Positions 8,197 through 9,708 of a stretch of 9,708 bases of DNA are shown here, piece after piece (position 1 is the stretch's first letter; each line of letters opens with the position of its first letter). The notes below the pieces were generated by a model. The model ran no database searches and was not told the DNA's origin. It was given only the letters and a program-made list of their open reading frames with translations. Both the position numbers and the translations under genes were made by a program. Origin of the DNA: an uncultured Bacteroidales bacterium (GTDB taxonomy: Bacteria; Bacteroidota; Bacteroidia; Bacteroidales; Muribaculaceae); the NCBI GenBank assembly GCA_947177325.1, contig CAMWUH010000058.1, forward strand, positions 1-9,708, given 5' to 3'.

Positions 8197-9408
8197 TTAT
8201 TTAGCTTGTTGAGCTGCCTGGGCTTGCTGAGCTTGCATAGCGGCTGCTTGAGCTTCGGCTTGAGCCGCATCGATGGGGACGATTGTCATGCCGGGCTGCA
8301 ATTTGATGCCTACGCCTTCGATAGCAACCACGTCGCCTTTCTTGAGACCTTCGGTAACGATGAAATTTTTGCCATCGTTGATGGGGTTAACGACAATGGG
8401 CATAGATTCGATTTTGTTAGAATCACCTACTACATAAACGAAGCGACGACCCTGGAGCTCAAATGTAGCTTTCTGGGGCACGATCAGGGCGCTGTCGGTA
8501 TGAAGCGGGATGAGGACTTGACCGGTAGAGCCACTGCGGAGCATACCGTTGAGGTTGTCGAAGAGGGCGCGGGCGGTGGCTGCACCGGTACCGTTGCCGA
8601 TAACACCTGAAACGGTTGTTATGCGGCCTTGCTCGGGGAAGATTGTGCCGTCGGCGAGCTGTAGCTGCACTGCGGGCATTGACTTGATTTGAGCGTCGAT
8701 AGTTTTAGCGCCTTTATCAGTCATTTCGAGGAGTTCTTTCTCGCTCAGAGAGAAGTAAGCGTAAACTTCGGAGTTATCTGAGATAGTGGTCAGAGGTTGA
8801 GCCATAGAAGGGCTTGCGAGTGAGCCTTCACGGAAGGGGATTGAACCGACAACGCCTGAAGATGGTGCCGTAACAACGGTGTAGCTGAGATTTTTCTTGG
8901 CGGTGGTCAAAGCGGCCTGAGCGGTAGCCAATGAAGATTTGGCTGTGGCAAGGTCGTTCTTAGCCAATTGATTTTCGTATTCTGAGATGATGTTTTTGTC
9001 GAAAAGCGATTGCTTTTGGTCGGCAGTCATCTGAGCAGAGCGAACGGCAGTTTGAGCGGCATTGACCTGGGCCTGAGCCTGGTCGACAGCTGCTTGGAAT
9101 TGCACTTGGTCGATGATAAAAAGAGTTTGGCCTTTGCTGACGTGTTGGCCTTCGTCGACGGCAACTTTAGTGATGAAACCCGACACTTGGGGGCGGACAT
9201 CGATATCGGTTTTACCTTTGATAGTGGCTGAATAGGCTTGAGAGAGGTCGATTGTGCCATAATCAACGGTCATAGTGCCGATTTGCGGAGCTTGCTGCTG
9301 CATTGCAGCCATTTGGGCGGCGGTGTCGTCTTTTTTAGAGCAAGACGAGAGGGCCAAAACAGCCACACCAAGGGTGAGGGCAGCTGTGCCGAAAACTGTT
9401 TTTTTCAT
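8197..9408 (-). CDS. RND efflux periplasmic adaptor (membrane fusion lipoprotein, AcrA/MexA-like)
   Basis: This 403-residue protein links the permease to the outer-membrane channel. The N-terminus is a lipoprotein signal ending in LSSC, with C23 the predicted lipidated cysteine anchoring it to a membrane. Domains follow the family order. The split lipoyl domain has a first half at about 65-100 (VRPQVSGFITKVAVDEGQHV) and a second half at about 176-210 (TAPSSGVVGSIPFREGSL). Between them is an alpha-hairpin at about 101-172, rich in Ala, Gln, Lys and Asp. A beta-barrel lies at about 212-300 and a membrane-proximal domain at about 301-380. The last 22 or so residues are almost only Ala and Gln, and a shorter similar stretch follows the lipidated cysteine (about 30-41). 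The start at 9408 is supported by the lysine pair and signal directly after it. It is first in the operon, under the complex leader upstream. Confidence 0.96.
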   Translation of the reverse strand: MKKTVFGTAALTLGVAVLALSSCSKKDDTAAQMAAMQQQAPQIGTMTVDYGTIDLSQAYSATIKGKTDIDVRPQVSGFITKVAVDEGQHVSKGQTLFIIDQVQFQAAVDQAQAQVNAAQTAVRSAQMTADQKQSLFDKNIISEYENQLAKNDLATAKSSLATAQAALTTAKKNLSYTVVTAPSSGVVGSIPFREGSLASPSMAQPLTTISDNSEVYAYFSLSEKELLEMTDKGAKTIDAQIKSMPAVQLQLADGTIFPEQGRITTVSGVIGNGTGAATARALFDNLNGMLRSGSTGQVLIPLHTDSALIVPQKATFELQGRRFVYVVGDSNKIESMPIVVNPINDGKNFIVTEGLKKGDVVAIEGVGIKLQPGMTIVPIDAAQAEAQAAAMQAQQAQAAQQAK

Positions 9409-9459
9409 AAACTGATTGTTACTATTGGGTAGAGATTAATATTTTTATAAGTGATGAAA

Positions 9460-9496
9460 AAGGCGGATAACGCACTGCTGTTATGCGTAACGCCTT
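9460..9496 (-). terminator. Terminator-like hairpin in the efflux operon leader (possible attenuator)
   Basis: On the minus strand AAGGCG (9496-9491) pairs with CGCCTT (9465-9460). Inside, ACGCA (9488-9484) pairs with TGCGT (9474-9470) after a small internal loop, leaving a 9-nt apical loop. Five T residues (9461-9457) overlap and follow the 3' arm, the layout of an intrinsic terminator. It lies 51 bp before the adaptor ATG and about 60 bp downstream of the predicted transcript start. It could attenuate the operon, end a short leader RNA, or simply be mRNA structure. The stem is imperfect and only moderately GC-rich, so termination is unproven. Confidence 0.45.
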
Positions 9497-9509
9497 GAAA
9501 ATAGAAACC

Positions 9510-9542
9510 TTACAAAGAGCTTAATGGCTTTGTAGAGCGCAT
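9510..9542 (-). CDS. Possible 10-codon leader ORF upstream of the efflux operon
   Basis: An ATG at 9542 opens a frame of ten codons (MRSTKPLSSL) closed by TAA at 9512-9510, about 14 bp before the terminator-like hairpin. The predicted transcript start would leave only about 12 nt ahead of the ATG, and no Shine-Dalgarno is visible. The frame contains the inverted repeat TACAAAG-N10-CTTTGTA (9511-9534), a 7-bp stem. Upstream ORFs paired with attenuators control some resistance genes in other bacteria. An ORF this short also arises easily by chance, so this is a candidate only. Confidence 0.2.
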   Translation of the reverse strand: MRSTKPLSSL

Positions 9543-9563
9543 TGCACACCAATGAATGTGCAA
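9542..9563. promoter_or_regulatory. Candidate operator: 7-8-7 dyad over the efflux operon transcription start
   Basis: TTGCACA (9542-9548) and TGTGCAA (9557-9563) are perfect inverted repeats separated by 8 bp. The dyad overlaps the end of the predicted leftward -7 box (9561-9568) and covers the predicted start site. A 22-bp dyad in this place is typical of a repressor operator, and efflux operons are often controlled by TetR- or MarR-family repressors. No regulator gene lies in the window, so the cognate protein is unknown. Confidence 0.5.
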
Positions 9564-9588
9564 AATTACCAATAATCAAGCAATCAAA
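9561..9588 (-). promoter_or_regulatory. Predicted promoter of the efflux operon
   Basis: On the minus strand TAATTTTG (9568-9561) matches the -7 consensus TAnnTTTG. The nearest good -33 candidate, TTTG at 9588-9585, lies 16 bp upstream, slightly shorter than the usual 17-23 bp, so this may be a weak or activator-dependent promoter. The start would be near 9553-9556, giving a leader of about 145 nt. It is the only TAnnTTTG match I found facing the adaptor gene in this region. Confidence 0.5.
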
Positions 9589-9607
9589 ATATGATAAATA
9601 TCATATT
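9588..9607. promoter_or_regulatory. Candidate operator: perfect 9-2-9 dyad upstream of the efflux promoter
   Basis: AATATGATA (9588-9596) and TATCATATT (9599-9607) are perfect inverted repeats separated by AA. The site abuts the -33 candidate of the leftward promoter and lies about 38 bp before the rightward -7 box, so one dimeric regulator here could influence both directions. The A/T-rich composition raises the chance of a fortuitous repeat, but nine matching pairs around a 2-bp centre is well beyond what a short region usually gives. The regulator family is unknown. Confidence 0.5.
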
Positions 9608-9644
9608 AAACTGTTTTTTAACTTTTTTTAAAGGCAAAAACCGC

Positions 9645-9652
9645 TAAATTTG
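9645..9652 (+). promoter_or_regulatory. Possible rightward -7 promoter box
   Basis: TAAATTTG on the plus strand matches the Bacteroidota -7 consensus exactly. No TTG or TTTG is seen 17-23 bp upstream; a T-rich tract (9613-9629) stands there instead. Transcription would start near 9658 and leave the window within about 50 nt, through a GC-rich stretch that contains no ATG. The product is unknown. Confidence 0.35.
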
Positions 9653-9708
9653 CAGTCAATAGCTAAGGCCACAACCGGCCATCGGCCCTGCGCATATATA
9701 GAGCCGGT

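Larger units (their letters stand above)
9409..9708. other. Regulatory intergenic region between leftward efflux operon and a possible rightward unit
   Basis: These 300 bases hold no convincing protein gene beyond a possible 10-codon leader ORF. They contain a leftward and a rightward TAnnTTTG box about 77 bp apart, two dyads between or over the promoters, a leader hairpin with a U-run, and A/T-rich tracts (9599-9634) of the kind often found upstream of promoters. The last 45 bases are much richer in G and C than the preceding stretch and may begin a structured RNA or the leader of an outside gene. I recognise nothing specific in them. Confidence 0.6.

Overview
The window reads as a chromosomal segment of a Bacteroidota bacterium, most likely order Bacteroidales (a Muribaculaceae-like gut species is my guess, not shown). 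Three things point there: TAnnTTTG-type -7 boxes, a secreted nuclease ending in a type IX secretion (T9SS) sorting domain, and an efflux system whose adaptor and outer-membrane channel are both lipoproteins. No mobile element, CRISPR array, tRNA or rRNA was recognised. All protein genes lie on the minus strand, so transcription runs from high to low coordinates.

9409-9708 (no protein gene apart from one possible tiny leader ORF): a dense regulatory region. It has a minus-strand promoter for the efflux operon, a 7-8-7 dyad over that promoter's start, a perfect 9-2-9 dyad further upstream, a 10-codon leader ORF, and a hairpin followed by U5 that resembles an intrinsic terminator in the operon leader. 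A second -7-like box faces right and would drive something beyond the window.

9408-3333: a complete tripartite RND efflux operon in the order adaptor (periplasmic fusion lipoprotein), inner-membrane HAE1/AcrB-like permease, TolC/NodT-like outer-membrane lipoprotein. Gaps are 58 and 33 bp. The three products should assemble into one proton-driven pump spanning both membranes. The permease is about 73 residues longer than E. coli AcrB between two fixed landmarks, and the extra stretch carries two hydrophobic segments. A strong, nearly symmetric terminator (3261-3308) closes the operon.

3054-1: a second leftward unit with its own promoter near 3141-3171 and a stem-loop in its leader. It encodes a multidomain secreted endonuclease I-family protein with a T9SS C-terminal domain. 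After 10 bp comes a membrane protein with cysteine motifs of the NapH-like 4Fe-4S family, cut by the window edge.

The protein families are ordinary for Bacteroidales. The items most worth a second look are the efflux-operon control region and the permease insertion. I see no convincing evidence of a wholly new multi-gene system.
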